Shown piece by piece: positions 33,332-42,489 of a DNA stretch of 64,000 nucleotides. This stretch comes from Streptomyces sp. ITFR-16 (GTDB taxonomy: Bacteria; Actinomycetota; Actinomycetes; Streptomycetales; Streptomycetaceae), in contig NZ_CP134609.1 in the NCBI RefSeq assembly GCF_031844705.1, positions 1,426,001 to 1,490,000 on the forward strand, written 5' to 3'. The position numbers were made by a program, and so were the translations under genes. The stretch's first letter is position 1, and the number at the start of each line of letters is the position of its first letter. Under the pieces are notes generated by a model, which searched no databases, was not told the DNA's origin, and saw only the letters and a program-made list of their open reading frames with translations.

Positions 33332-36300
33332 ATGTACCGCCACGCTGACGCGAGCATGATCAGGACATCGGTGGTCCCGCTCGACGCCCCCGCCCTCGAT
33401 TGGCCGGGTGAAGAGGCTGACGTCGAGGAGACCCGCACCTGGATCGAAGACGTCTGGGCGGACGACTCCCGCGCAGCGGCCATCAGCCACGCCTCTCCCC
33501 TACTGGCTCATGCCGTCCGGGACCTGGTGGCGGGCAAGCCGGTCAAACCCAGCCGCCTTCGCCGGCTCAGCCGGTCCCTGGCCCGCTACCTGCTCAGGAT
33601 GCGTTACCGGGCGACCCCCTTCGGGCTGTTCGCCGGGCCGACCGTCGCGCGTATCGGGAAGGAGGCACACGTTCACTGGGGTCCACTGACCCGCGCGACC
33701 GCGCGCGCCGACGTCGCGTGGCTGCACGCCATCACCACCGCGTTGGAGAGCGACCTGTCCGTCCTGCGCTGCCTGGCGGTCGTTGCCGACCCCACCCACG
33801 TCGTACGGGGCTCCCGGATCACCGTGGTGAACCAGCCCGGCGAGGACGGGCCGACTGACACCAGCCTGCGACGTGCCCGTGCCGCCGAAGTGGCCCTGCG
33901 GCTCGCTCGCACCCCCGTCCCGGTCCGCGAACTGGCGGCCGAACTCGGCATCGAGTACCCCGAGGTCGCCGAGGCAGCCATTGAGGACATGATCCGCACA
34001 CTGGTCACGCACCGGGTACTGCTGACCGAACTCCAGGCGCCGATGACCGCCCCTGACGCTCTTGGCCACTTGATCGCCCGGCTCGATGAGAGCGGCGCCG
34101 ACACACGGACGTCCGACCGGCTTCGCGATGTCCACCGTGTTCTCGACCGTCACAACCGTGCTCTTCCCGCCGAGCAGCCGGGCCTGCGCGCGCAGGCCAC
34201 TGGCGCGATGGCCGCACTCAGCGGCGTCACCGAGCAGAGCTTCGTTGTGAACGTGCGCCCGGACGGTGACGTGATCCTGCCCGAAGCCGTGGCCCGCGAG
34301 GCGGAGCAGGCTCTGAGCCTGATGGCCCGGATCACGCCCTATCCGCGCGGCTCGGCGGCCTGGCAGGACTACCGGGCACGGTTCCTGGACCGCTACAGCT
34401 TGGGCACCGTAGTCCCGGTCCGTGAACTGACCAGCCCTGACACCGGCCTGGGCTTCCCCGTCGGGTATCGCGGCACGGTTCTGCCCCGCCCCGCCCTCGC
34501 CACGACGCCGCGCGACGAACATCTGCTTGCCCTCGCACAGAACGCCGCGCTGACCGACCGGCGCGAGATCGTCCTCACCCAGGAAGATGTCGAAGCGCTG
34601 TCCGTCGGGGATCCGGTGGCACTCCCGGCCCACGTCGAACTGTGCTTCACCGTCTTCGCGCAGTCCACCCGCGCGCTGACGGAGGGACGGTTCGCCCTCT
34701 CCACCGTCGGCCTGTCCCTCGCTGCCGGTACCCTCACCGGCCGCTTCCTGCCGATGCTGGACGCGGCCGATCAAGCTCGGATGAAGGACGCGTACAGGGC
34801 CCTGCCGACCCTGACCGAAGGCGCGGCTCGTGCTCAGGTCTCCTCGCCTCCACTGCGCCGGCACACCTCCAATGTCGGGCGTGCTCCCCTGGTCGCCCCC
34901 GAGGTACTGGCCATCGGCGAGCACAACCCGGACGCCACCGTCGACCTGGACGACTTGGGGGTCGTCGGTGACGCCGAACGCCTCTGCCTCGTCTTCCTCT
35001 CCACGGGACAGTGCCTGGAACCCTCGGTGATGAGCGCGGTGGAGTTGAGTTCCGCCACACACCCCCTGGTCCGCTTCCTGACCGAGGTCCACCGCTTCCA
35101 CACCGCCATCCCCCTGCCCTTCGCCTGGGGCGTCGCAGCCCGGCTGCCGTTCCTTCCAGAAGTGCGCCACGGCCGCACCATCCTGTCGGCAGCCTGCTGG
35201 CAACTGCGCGCCCGCGACCTTCCTGAAGCCGACCGGTGGACGGAGGACTTCATCAACTGGCGCACCCGCTACGGCGTGCCGCGCACGGTGTTCGTCGGTT
35301 CCACCGATCAGCAGCTCCGCCTGGACCTCGACCAGGCCGGTCACCGAGACCTCCTGCGAGCGGAGTTGGAACGTCACCGCACCCTGTCCTTGCACGAAGC
35401 GCCGGAGGAGAGCGCCTACGGCTGGATCGGCCGCGCCCATGAGGTGACCATGTCCTTCGCCGCCGACCAGCCCACCGCCCCCGCACCGAGCCGGCACACT
35501 GTCGCCCGCCGGGAGGACGGCCAGACCCCCGGCACTGCCGACACCGGATACCTGAAGCTGTACGGGAGCGCCGACCGCGCCGACGAAGTACTCAGCGCTC
35601 ACCTCCCGCGTCTGCTCACGGACGTGGCCACGGTGCTCCGGGAGCCCTTCCCGAACGAGGACTCTGCCGAGCTGGTCGATGATCTGTCGGACCCGGCGGC
35701 GTGGTTCGTCCGGTACGCCGACCCCGACCCCCATCTCCGCATCCGCTTCAGCCTTCCCCGGCCCGGCGACTTCGCCGATACAGCCTGGGAAGTGGCCCGG
35801 TGGGCCGACGCGCTGCGTGAGGAGGGCCTGATCCAGCGCGTGCAGTGGGACACCTACGTGCCCGAAGCCGGCCGCTACGGGACCGGCCCCGCCCTGGCCG
35901 CTGCCGAGGCCTACTTCGCCGCCGACTCGGCTGCCGCGCTGGCGCAGATGCGCCTCGGCCTCCCCGCAGAACTGCGCCCGGCCATCACGGCCGCCTCGTA
36001 CATGGACATCGCCTCCGGCTTCCTCGGCTCCCCCGGCGCCGCACACGCCTGGCTGACCGAACACCTGCTGCGCGCCGACGGCGCGACGGCACCCCGGCAC
36101 ACGCAGGCACTCGTCCTGCGGCTCACCGAGAACGACAACCAGGGCACGTCCCTGAGCGATTTCCCCGGCGGCGACGCCGTGCGCGACGCCTGGCAGAGGC
36201 GCCGCAGCGCGCTTTCCCGCTACCACAGCAAGCTCCTGCGCCCGGGCCCCGCGCCGGAGAGCGTGCTGCCGTCCCTCCTGCACATGCACCACAACCGCGT

Positions 36301-36397
36301 CGCCGGAATCGACCCCGACGCCGAGGCCCTGTGCCGACGCATGGTCCGCGCCGCCGCACTGTCCTGGACCGTCCGCACCGAAGGAGCCGCGCGGTGA
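33332..36397 (+). CDS. class I lanthipeptide dehydratase LanB
   Basis: A 1021-residue full-length LanB. The N-terminal glutamylation domain shows RYRATPFGLFAGPTVARIG near residue 90; the C-terminal 270 residues are a SpaB_C/thiopeptide-type elimination domain (GYLKLYGSADRADEV, WFVRYADPDPHLRIRFSLP). It uses glutamyl-tRNA to dehydrate Ser/Thr in the precursor. ATG 33332 follows GAAGGAGCACGG, and GTGA overlap links it to lanC. Confidence 0.92.
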   Translation: MYRHADASMIRTSVVPLDAPALDWPGEEADVEETRTWIEDVWADDSRAAAISHASPLLAHAVRDLVAGKPVKPSRLRRLSRSLARYLLRMRYRATPFGLFAGPTVARIGKEAHVHWGPLTRATARADVAWLHAITTALESDLSVLRCLAVVADPTHVVRGSRITVVNQPGEDGPTDTSLRRARAAEVALRLARTPVPVRELAAELGIEYPEVAEAAIEDMIRTLVTHRVLLTELQAPMTAPDALGHLIARLDESGADTRTSDRLRDVHRVLDRHNRALPAEQPGLRAQATGAMAALSGVTEQSFVVNVRPDGDVILPEAVAREAEQALSLMARITPYPRGSAAWQDYRARFLDRYSLGTVVPVRELTSPDTGLGFPVGYRGTVLPRPALATTPRDEHLLALAQNAALTDRREIVLTQEDVEALSVGDPVALPAHVELCFTVFAQSTRALTEGRFALSTVGLSLAAGTLTGRFLPMLDAADQARMKDAYRALPTLTEGAARAQVSSPPLRRHTSNVGRAPLVAPEVLAIGEHNPDATVDLDDLGVVGDAERLCLVFLSTGQCLEPSVMSAVELSSATHPLVRFLTEVHRFHTAIPLPFAWGVAARLPFLPEVRHGRTILSAACWQLRARDLPEADRWTEDFINWRTRYGVPRTVFVGSTDQQLRLDLDQAGHRDLLRAELERHRTLSLHEAPEESAYGWIGRAHEVTMSFAADQPTAPAPSRHTVARREDGQTPGTADTGYLKLYGSADRADEVLSAHLPRLLTDVATVLREPFPNEDSAELVDDLSDPAAWFVRYADPDPHLRIRFSLPRPGDFADTAWEVARWADALREEGLIQRVQWDTYVPEAGRYGTGPALAAAEAYFAADSAAALAQMRLGLPAELRPAITAASYMDIASGFLGSPGAAHAWLTEHLLRADGATAPRHTQALVLRLTENDNQGTSLSDFPGGDAVRDAWQRRRSALSRYHSKLLRPGPAPESVLPSLLHMHHNRVAGIDPDAEALCRRMVRAAALSWTVRTEGAAR

Positions 36398-37542
36398 CCA
36401 TTGCCCCACCCACCCCCGACACCTCCCTGTCCGCGCGGCAGTCCCTCGCGCACGGCCCCCTGAGCACAGCGCTGCTGCACATCGAGCGCGCACTGCGCGG
36501 TACGGGCGGCTGGACGGAGGCCCGCCGCATACTCGCCGCCACCGGCCCGCTCGTCGAGGGCCGCGAAGCCGGCCTCTTCCTCGGCGCCCCCGCAATGGCC
36601 TTCGCCCTGCACCTGGCCGCCGACGGAACCGACCGCTACGCCGGAGCCCTGCACACCCTCGATCAGGTCGTGGCCGCCCACACCCGCCCACGGCTCGCTG
36701 CCGCCCACGACCGGATCGACGCGGGCCTGCGCCCCACGTTCGCCGAGTACGACCTGTTGCGCGGCCTGACGGGGGTCGGCGCCCTGCTCCTCCGCCGCAA
36801 CCCCCACGGCCCCGAGCTGCGCGGCATCCTTGACTACCTGGTCCGCCTCACCGAACCGCTCGCTGATCGCGCCGGGCAGCCCCTTCCCGGCTGGTGGGTG
36901 GCGCACGCCCCCGCCTCCGATCAGAACGCCACTCCCGGCGGGCACGCAAACGCCGGGCTCGCACACGGCATCGCCGGTCCACTCGCACTGCTCTCCCTGA
37001 CCATGCGCGCAGGCGTTCACACCGAGCGCCAGGAACAGGCGATCCGACGCATCTGCCGGTGGCTGGACCAGATCCGGCAGAACGACGCCTACGGACTGCG
37101 CTGGCCGCGCTGGATCAGTCACCGCGGCGCCTCACCCGCCCGGCCCGCCGCACCGAGCTGGTGCTACGGCACACCGGGACTCGTACGCGCACAGCAGCTC
37201 GCCGCCATCGTTCTGGAAGACAACGACCGCAAACGCATGGCCGAACGAGCCCTCACCTACTGCCTGGCCGACACCCGCCGGCTCGACATGCTGGCCGACC
37301 GCGGGCTCTGCCACGGAGTCGGCGGCGTCCTCCGTACGGTGCAGCGTGTCGCAGCCGACGCGGACACTCCCGGCGAGTACGCCCACCGCTTCGAACCGCT
37401 CGTGCGGCGGTACCTGCTGGCCGCGGTCCCCGAGGAAGACGGCTTCCTCGTCGGCCGCGCGGGCGCCGCACTCGCCCACCTGGACGCCGAGGCCGCCACC
37501 ACACCCCAAGGACAGTGGGACATCTGTCTCCTCCTGACATGA
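36394..37542 (+). CDS. lanthionine cyclase LanC
   Basis: A 382-residue LanC. Zinc ligands are Cys257 (SWCYGTPG) and Cys306-His307 (GLCHGVGG), and the catalytic-type His191 lies in NAGLAHGIAG. It adds Cys thiols to dehydro residues. Its GTG overlaps lanB and its TGA overlaps the next ATG, so three modification enzymes are translationally coupled. Confidence 0.92.
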   Translation: MTIAPPTPDTSLSARQSLAHGPLSTALLHIERALRGTGGWTEARRILAATGPLVEGREAGLFLGAPAMAFALHLAADGTDRYAGALHTLDQVVAAHTRPRLAAAHDRIDAGLRPTFAEYDLLRGLTGVGALLLRRNPHGPELRGILDYLVRLTEPLADRAGQPLPGWWVAHAPASDQNATPGGHANAGLAHGIAGPLALLSLTMRAGVHTERQEQAIRRICRWLDQIRQNDAYGLRWPRWISHRGASPARPAAPSWCYGTPGLVRAQQLAAIVLEDNDRKRMAERALTYCLADTRRLDMLADRGLCHGVGGVLRTVQRVAADADTPGEYAHRFEPLVRRYLLAAVPEEDGFLVGRAGAALAHLDAEAATTPQGQWDICLLLT

Positions 37543-38498
37543 CCGGCTACGATCCTGCCCGCGTCGAGCACGCGGTCCACAGCGTCTTCAGCGGCGGGCG
37601 CGTGGAAGACGCCGCACGAGCGGCCGATGTCCCGGCCGCACAGCTCGCCGAGGCCGTAGAGCGCTACCAGGCCGCCGGCCGGGCCGCGCTGGAAGGGACC
37701 ACGCGCGGCTGGCATCAGGTCAACATCTTCTTCGTGGACTACGAACGTGCCGAACGCGCCTTTCGCGCCTACTTCTTGCCCAGGCTCCGCACCGGCGGAC
37801 CGGTAGGACAATGGTGGTTCGTACGGAAGGCACCGCACTGGCGCCTGCGCTGCCACCCCGCTCCCGGAGCGACCGCGCGGGACGTAGCCGACCACATCGC
37901 AGCAATCCTCGACAGCTCCAAGTCGTGCGGTGCGACCGCCGGCTGGCACTCTGCCCTGTACGAGCCGGAAATGATCGCCTTCGGCGGGCCCGCCGGGCTG
38001 CCCCTCGCACATGCTCTGTTCCACACAGACAGCGAAGGCGTCCTCGACTACGCCGGCATCTACGAGGAAGGGCCCTCCGGCATCCTGGGGGCGAAGGAAA
38101 CATCGCTTCTGACCATGTCGCTCCTCATGCGGGCGGCCCGGCTCGAAGCAGGCGAGCAGGGCGACGTATGGGGCCGCGTCGAAGAGCGACGGCCCCTCCC
38201 CAAGGATGTATCGCCGCAGCAGGTCAGTGCCATGACGGCACCCATGAGACGTCTCCTGCTGACCGATTCCCGCCCCCTCCTCACGACCGGTCCCCTCACG
38301 CCCGTCCGTCCGTGGGTCGAGGCCTTGCGACACCACGGCCGCCACCTCGCGGAGGCCGCCGAGGCAAGCACACTCAGCATCGGCAAACGCGCCATTCTCG
38401 CGCGGCACATCCTGTTCCACTGGAACCGGATGGGCTTCTCCGTCCGTCAGCAATCCATCTGGTCTCGGGCAGCACGAGAGGCCCTGCTCGGAGGCTGA
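37539..38498 (+). CDS. stand-alone thiopeptide-type (SpaB_C) protein
   Basis: A 319-residue protein related to the LanB elimination domain: WHQVNIFFVDYERAERAFRAYFLPRL, QWWFVRKAPHWRLRCHP and ILARHILFHWNRMGFS. About 70 N-terminal residues (SGGRVEDAARAADVPAAQLAEAVERYQ) form an extra helical region. Stand-alone forms act as eliminases in split LanBs or as cyclo-addition enzymes in thiopeptides. Here it accompanies an intact LanB, so its role is uncertain. ATGA overlap with lanC. Confidence 0.85.
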   Translation: MTGYDPARVEHAVHSVFSGGRVEDAARAADVPAAQLAEAVERYQAAGRAALEGTTRGWHQVNIFFVDYERAERAFRAYFLPRLRTGGPVGQWWFVRKAPHWRLRCHPAPGATARDVADHIAAILDSSKSCGATAGWHSALYEPEMIAFGGPAGLPLAHALFHTDSEGVLDYAGIYEEGPSGILGAKETSLLTMSLLMRAARLEAGEQGDVWGRVEERRPLPKDVSPQQVSAMTAPMRRLLLTDSRPLLTTGPLTPVRPWVEALRHHGRHLAEAAEASTLSIGKRAILARHILFHWNRMGFSVRQQSIWSRAAREALLGG

Positions 38499-38557
38499 GC
38501 AAGACGTCCTGCGCGTCGCTCGACAGCCAGGCCGTGTGCCGAGAGTGGATCTTGAAC

Positions 38558-38708
38558 ATGAGACGGTCCTGGACCGTGGCACGCGGAGATCCGACAGACG
38601 CGCAATGGCCGGTGCCGGAGCCGCTGTTACCGAAGGGCAAGAATCCCGGCCGCCCGCCGATATGGAGCCGGCGGCAGTTGATCGATGTCAGGTCAGGCTG
38701 CGGCGGGC
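38558..38708 (+). pseudogene. IS5-family transposase N-terminal remnant
   Basis: The frame from 38558 reads RGDPTDAQWPVPEPLLPKG, then NPGRPPIWSRRQLIDV, the start of IS5-type transposases (normally DxTDxQWxxxxPLLP...GRPPxWxRRQLIDGI), and then degrades (RSGCGGQWRE). No catalytic DDE part, terminal repeats or target duplication is seen. It marks the right edge of the accessory island. Confidence 0.75.
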
Positions 38709-38727
38709 AATGGCGGGAAACGCACAG

Positions 38728-38763
38728 CCGAAGAGCACCTACGGCCTCGTAGGTGCTCTTCGG
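38728..38763 (-). terminator. gcl terminator
   Basis: A perfect 16-bp stem (38728-38743 with 38748-38763) and 4-base GCCT loop, 25 bp past the gcl stop. It also separates gcl from the island. Confidence 0.85.
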
Positions 38764-38788
38764 GGGACAGCCCGCAGGCCCCCCGGAC

Positions 38789-40573
38789 TCAGGCCTTCGC
38801 GTACGGCCTGATCGCCGTCGGGGCGTGGCCCGGTTCCGTCGCCACGTCCTCGAACTCGTTGACCGACGCGATGTCCGTACCGCTCATCGCGATGTTCGTG
38901 ACGCGCTCCAGGATCGCCTCGACCACCACCGGGACCCGGTGCTCGGCCGCCAGCTTCTTCGCCTCCTCGAAGGCAGGCAGCAGCTGGTCCGGCTCGGTGA
39001 CGCGGATCGCCTTGCAGCCCAGGCCCTCGACGACCTTGACGTGGTCCACGCCGTAGACGCCCAGTTCCGGGGAGTTGAGGTTCTCGAACTCCAGGTTGAC
39101 CTGGAAGTCGATGTCGAAGTTGCGCTGCGCCTGGCGGATCAGGCCCAGGTAGGAGTTGTTGACCAGGACGTGCACGTACGGGATGCGGTGCTGGGCGCCG
39201 ACCGCCAGTTCCTCCAGCATGAACTGGAAGTCGTAGTCGCCGGAGAGCGCGACGACCGAGCCCTCGGGGTCGGCGGTCGCGACGCCCAGCGCGGCCGGGA
39301 TCGTCCAGCCGAGCGGGCCCGCCTGGCCGCAGTTGATCCAGTGGCGCGGCCGGTAGACGTGCAGCATCTGCGCGCCCGCGATCTGGGAGAGGCCGATCGT
39401 GGTGACGTACCGGGTCTCCGGGCCGAACGCCCGGTTCATCTCCTCGTAGACGCGCTGCGGCTTCAGCGGGACGTTGTCGAAGTGCGTGCGCCGCTGGAGG
39501 GTCGCCTTGCGCTCCTGTGTGGAGGCCGCCCACTGCGAGCGGTCCTTCAGCTTGCCGGCCGCCTTCAGCTCGCGCGCGACCTCGACGAACAGCTCCAGCG
39601 CGGCCTTGGCGTCGGAGGCGATGCCGAGGTCGGGGGCGAAGATCTTGCCCAGCTGGGTGGGCTCGATGTCGACGTGGACGAAGGTGCGGCCCTTCGTGTA
39701 GACGTCCAGCTTGCCGGTGTGGCGGTTGGCCCAGCGGTTGCCGATGCCGAGGACGAAGTCGGACTCCAGGAAGTTCGCGTTGCCGTAGCGGTGCGAGGTC
39801 TGGAGGCCGACCATGCCGGCGTTCAGCTCGTGGTCGTCGGCGATGATGCCCCAGCCCATCAGGGTGGGCACGACCGGGACGCCGGTCAGCTCGGCGAACT
39901 CCACCAGGAGTGCGGAGGCGTCGGCGTTGATGATGCCGCCGCCCGCGACGAGCAGCGGGCGCTCGGAGGCGTTCAGCATCTCGATCGCGCGCTCGATCTG
40001 CTTGCGGGACGCGGCGGGCTTGTGCACCGGCAGCGGCTCGTACAGATCGGGGTCGAACTCGATCTCGGTGAGCTGGACGTCGATCGGCAGGTCGATCAGG
40101 ACCGGGCCGGGGCGGCCGGTGCGCATCAGGTGGAAGGCCTGCTGGAAGACGCCGGGGACCTGCGCGGCCTCCAGGACGGTGGTGGCCGCCTTGGTGACCG
40201 GCTTCGCGATCGAGGCGATGTCGACCGCCTGGAAGTCCTCCTTGTGGAGCACGGCGGTCGGGGCCTGGCCGGTGATGCACAGGATCGGGATCGAGTCCGC
40301 GATGGCGGAGTACAGGCCGGTGATCATGTCGGTGCCGGCCGGTCCCGACGTACCGATGCAGACGCCGATGTTGCCCGGGCGGGCCCGGGTGTAGCCCTCC
40401 GCCATGTGGGAGGCGCCCTCGACGTGACGGGCGAGCGTGTGGTGAACCCCGCCGGAGGCCTTGAGGGCCGCGTAGAAGGGGTTGATCGCCGCGCCCGGCA
40501 CACCGAACGCGTTGCTGACGCCTTCGCGCTTGAGGATCTCAACTGCCGCTCGGGCAGCGGTCATTCGAGGCAT
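38789..40573 (-). CDS. gcl: glyoxylate carboligase (tartronate semialdehyde synthase)
   Basis: A 594-residue ThDP enzyme joining two glyoxylates into tartronate semialdehyde plus CO2. The usual ThDP-activating Glu after His50 is Val51 ([13 protein letters not shown]), the known hallmark of Gcl. A ThDP/Mg motif [15 protein letters not shown] with later NNSYLGL lies near residue 430-465. ATG 40573 follows GCAGGAGC. It supplies the substrate for Hyi and GlxR and shares their tandem operators. Confidence 0.95.
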   Translation of the reverse strand: MPRMTAARAAVEILKREGVSNAFGVPGAAINPFYAALKASGGVHHTLARHVEGASHMAEGYTRARPGNIGVCIGTSGPAGTDMITGLYSAIADSIPILCITGQAPTAVLHKEDFQAVDIASIAKPVTKAATTVLEAAQVPGVFQQAFHLMRTGRPGPVLIDLPIDVQLTEIEFDPDLYEPLPVHKPAASRKQIERAIEMLNASERPLLVAGGGIINADASALLVEFAELTGVPVVPTLMGWGIIADDHELNAGMVGLQTSHRYGNANFLESDFVLGIGNRWANRHTGKLDVYTKGRTFVHVDIEPTQLGKIFAPDLGIASDAKAALELFVEVARELKAAGKLKDRSQWAASTQERKATLQRRTHFDNVPLKPQRVYEEMNRAFGPETRYVTTIGLSQIAGAQMLHVYRPRHWINCGQAGPLGWTIPAALGVATADPEGSVVALSGDYDFQFMLEELAVGAQHRIPYVHVLVNNSYLGLIRQAQRNFDIDFQVNLEFENLNSPELGVYGVDHVKVVEGLGCKAIRVTEPDQLLPAFEEAKKLAAEHRVPVVVEAILERVTNIAMSGTDIASVNEFEDVATEPGHAPTAIRPYAKA

Positions 40574-40634
40574 TGAGTGCTCCTGCTCGGACCTGGGTGG
40601 AGTCGGGCTCTGTCGCGCCACCTGAGAGCACCAA

Positions 40635-40702
40635 TTCCGCATTACGGAAACTTGATTCTGCTATACGGAAGCAAATCTAAAGCGCGTCCGGACAGCCGTC
40701 AA
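40635..40702 (-). promoter_or_regulatory. gcl promoter with tandem operators
   Basis: On the minus strand TTGACG (40697-40702) and TAGATT (40674-40679), 17 bp apart. Operators follow at 40656-40670 (TTCCGTATAGCAGAA, one mismatch) and 40635-40649 (TTCCGTAATGCGGAA, perfect arms), 21 bp apart. Order, spacing, orientation and the CAGAA mismatch match the hyi promoter. Confidence 0.75.
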
Positions 40703-40827
40703 GAGAGCGCGAAGTGGCCCAAGTCCCTCCCCAGGACCTCGCTCTTGGTGGAGCATGGGGGTACGGAGCGGAGTCGGCCCGGTCTCCCGGGGGTCCGGCC
40801 GCGTCCGTACGCCCCCGGAAGGAGCCC

Positions 40828-41544
40828 ATGGTGGAGTCAGTGCCGGTACGGTGCCCGGCCTGCCGCCGCGACCACGCGTATGTCACGCCCGTCTACCCGT
40901 GCCCGTGCGGCGCCCCGACCGCCCCGCCGCTGCTGCGCGGCGCCCCCGTCACCCCGATCACCCACCGCACCTGGAACGACGACTGGGTGACGGTGCGCTG
41001 CCGGGGCTGCGGACGGCACGACCAGTGGCCGCAGCCCGAGCTGTGCTGCCCGTGCGGAGCCGTGCTGCGCATCCCGGTCCGCCCGGTGGCGGCCGCCGGG
41101 CGCGCAGCGGGCAGGGACACCCGGCCCGCGCACATACCGCTGCCGCGCACGGCGGCGGCCCCGAGGCCCGCATTTCGGCCGCTCACGATCCGTACCGCGC
41201 GCGACGCGGTCGGCGCCGCCGCGCTCTATCTGCAGTGGCTGGGCTACCGCGACGTCAGCCAGCCGGCCACCCGCCCCGCGTCCCGGATCGATCTGCGGGC
41301 GGCCGGACTGATCGCCCAGGTCGACTCCACCACCCGGCCCACCGGCCTGCGCGACGTCGAGTGCCTGTGGCTCAACGCGCTCAACAGCTCCGTGTCCGGC
41401 GTGCTCTTCTCGCTCGCGGGGTACGCGCCGGAGGCCCGGGAGCGGGCGGACGGGCTCGCCATCCCGCTGTTCGTCATGGACCTCACAGGGACCCCACAGC
41501 CGGTGAACAGCCCGGCGGACGAGCTGGTCAGCACCGGCGCCTGA
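40828..41544 (+). CDS. zinc-ribbon plus Mrr-like restriction-fold protein
   Basis: A 238-residue protein. Two N-terminal zinc ribbons (RCPACRRDHAY ... CPCGAP and RCRGCGRHDQW ... CCPCGAV) precede a Pro/Ala linker and a C-terminal region (residues about 125-230) resembling Mrr-type endonuclease folds. At the place of the QxK motif it reads AQVDSTT, so the catalytic Lys appears lost. ATG 40828 follows GGAAGGAG. A binding rather than cutting role is likely; function unknown. Confidence 0.6.
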   Translation: MVESVPVRCPACRRDHAYVTPVYPCPCGAPTAPPLLRGAPVTPITHRTWNDDWVTVRCRGCGRHDQWPQPELCCPCGAVLRIPVRPVAAAGRAAGRDTRPAHIPLPRTAAAPRPAFRPLTIRTARDAVGAAALYLQWLGYRDVSQPATRPASRIDLRAAGLIAQVDSTTRPTGLRDVECLWLNALNSSVSGVLFSLAGYAPEARERADGLAIPLFVMDLTGTPQPVNSPADELVSTGA

Positions 41545-41591
41545 CCTCCGCACCCCGTGACCGGCGGGGCCCCGGCGCGGCATACTGAGGC

Positions 41592-42143
41592 ATGCGCATC
41601 CGCTCGGCCCGCCGCTCGGATCTCCCCCTGCTCCAGGAGATCGAACGCGCCGCGGGCGAACCTTTCCGCACCGTCGGCATGTCCTGGGTGGCCGACGACG
41701 ACCCACCGCCCCTGGAGCTGCTGGACGGCTACCGCAGAGCGGGCCGTGCCTGGGTGACCGAGGGACCCGACGGGCTGCCGCTCGGCTATCTGATCGCCGA
41801 CCCGGTCGACGGCGCCGCCCATATCGAGCAGATCTCCGTGCACCCATCGGCCGCCCGGCGCGGGCTGGGGCGCGGCCTCATCGCCCACCTAGACGGCTGG
41901 GCAGCCGCCGCAGGACTGGGCGCGCTGACCCTGACCACGTTCTCCCGCGTGCCGTGGAACGCGCCGTACTACGCCCGGCTCGGCTTCCGTGTCCTCACCG
42001 AGGCCGAACTCACCGACGGGCTGCGGAAGATCAGGACCGAGGAGGCGGAACACGGCCTGGACCGGTGGCCGAGGGTCTGCATGCGCCGCGACGTCCCGTA
42101 CGCCGACGTGCCGTACCTCACAGAAACCGCCCGGCCACAGTGA
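41592..42143 (+). CDS. GNAT family N-acetyltransferase
   Basis: A 183-residue acetyltransferase with IRSARRSDLPLLQEIE at the N-terminus, HIEQISVHPSAARRGLGRGLIAHL as the acetyl-CoA loop (RxxGxG) and APYYARLGFRVL. ATG 41592. The substrate is unknown; it lies 47 bp after the zinc-ribbon gene and may be co-transcribed. Confidence 0.85.
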   Translation: MRIRSARRSDLPLLQEIERAAGEPFRTVGMSWVADDDPPPLELLDGYRRAGRAWVTEGPDGLPLGYLIADPVDGAAHIEQISVHPSAARRGLGRGLIAHLDGWAAAAGLGALTLTTFSRVPWNAPYYARLGFRVLTEAELTDGLRKIRTEEAEHGLDRWPRVCMRRDVPYADVPYLTETARPQ

Positions 42144-42206
42144 GTGCAATCGGTCACGTTCGAGCCAGGGGCCACAGATGTTCGGTCCTTTGTCAGTGGC
42201 GGGCTC

Positions 42207-42212
42207 TAGAGT
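42207..42212 (+). promoter_or_regulatory. candidate -10 box for a leaderless transcript
   Basis: TAGAGT lies seven bases before the ATG at 42220, the spacing of leaderless actinobacterial genes. No clear -35 box and no ribbon of ribosome-binding sequence is seen. Confidence 0.4.
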
Positions 42213-42219
42213 GGTGCGC

Positions 42220-42450
42220 ATGGTCTTAACTCCACGGCTCACCCCACCCACGACCCCGCCCCGCACCGCGTTTCCCGCACAGCCGGCCCACCCGGCCGCC
42301 GTCGAGGCGAACGAGGCGATCCGCGCGCTCGTCGACGCCCGCGCCGGCCAGGACTGGTCCCCCGTGGAGTCCGCCGCGTACGAGGTCCTGCTCATCGAGT
42401 GGGCCGCCGCCACACAGGGCATAGCCGGCGACATCATCGAAGCCGCCTGA
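42220..42450 (+). CDS. small conserved hypothetical protein with TTA codon 3
   Basis: A 76-residue protein: a Pro/Thr-rich N-terminus, then a helical part (ANEAIRALVDARAGQDWSPVE and VLLIEWAAATQG). Codon 3 is TTA (42226), so it should depend on the bldA tRNA. Codon bias is normal otherwise. The start is probably leaderless. Function unknown. Confidence 0.6.
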   Translation: MVLTPRLTPPTTPPRTAFPAQPAHPAAVEANEAIRALVDARAGQDWSPVESAAYEVLLIEWAAATQGIAGDIIEAA

Positions 42451-42489
42451 CCGCGCCCCGGCGTGTGACCCCCTCGGCCCCGTCGGCGC

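Noticed and set aside
33500..36691. 1063-residue minus-strand frame opposite lanB
   Set aside because: Low-complexity text with no domains, exactly antisense to a well-supported LanB; a G+C shadow.
38499..38788. Intact IS5 element
   Set aside because: Only the transposase N-terminus is recognisable; catalytic part and both ends are missing, so it is kept only as a remnant.
40674..40702. Urate-type palindrome TCAACA-N3-TGTTGA at gcl
   Set aside because: Not present; gcl carries only the TTCCG-type operators, so the two regulatory circuits look separate.
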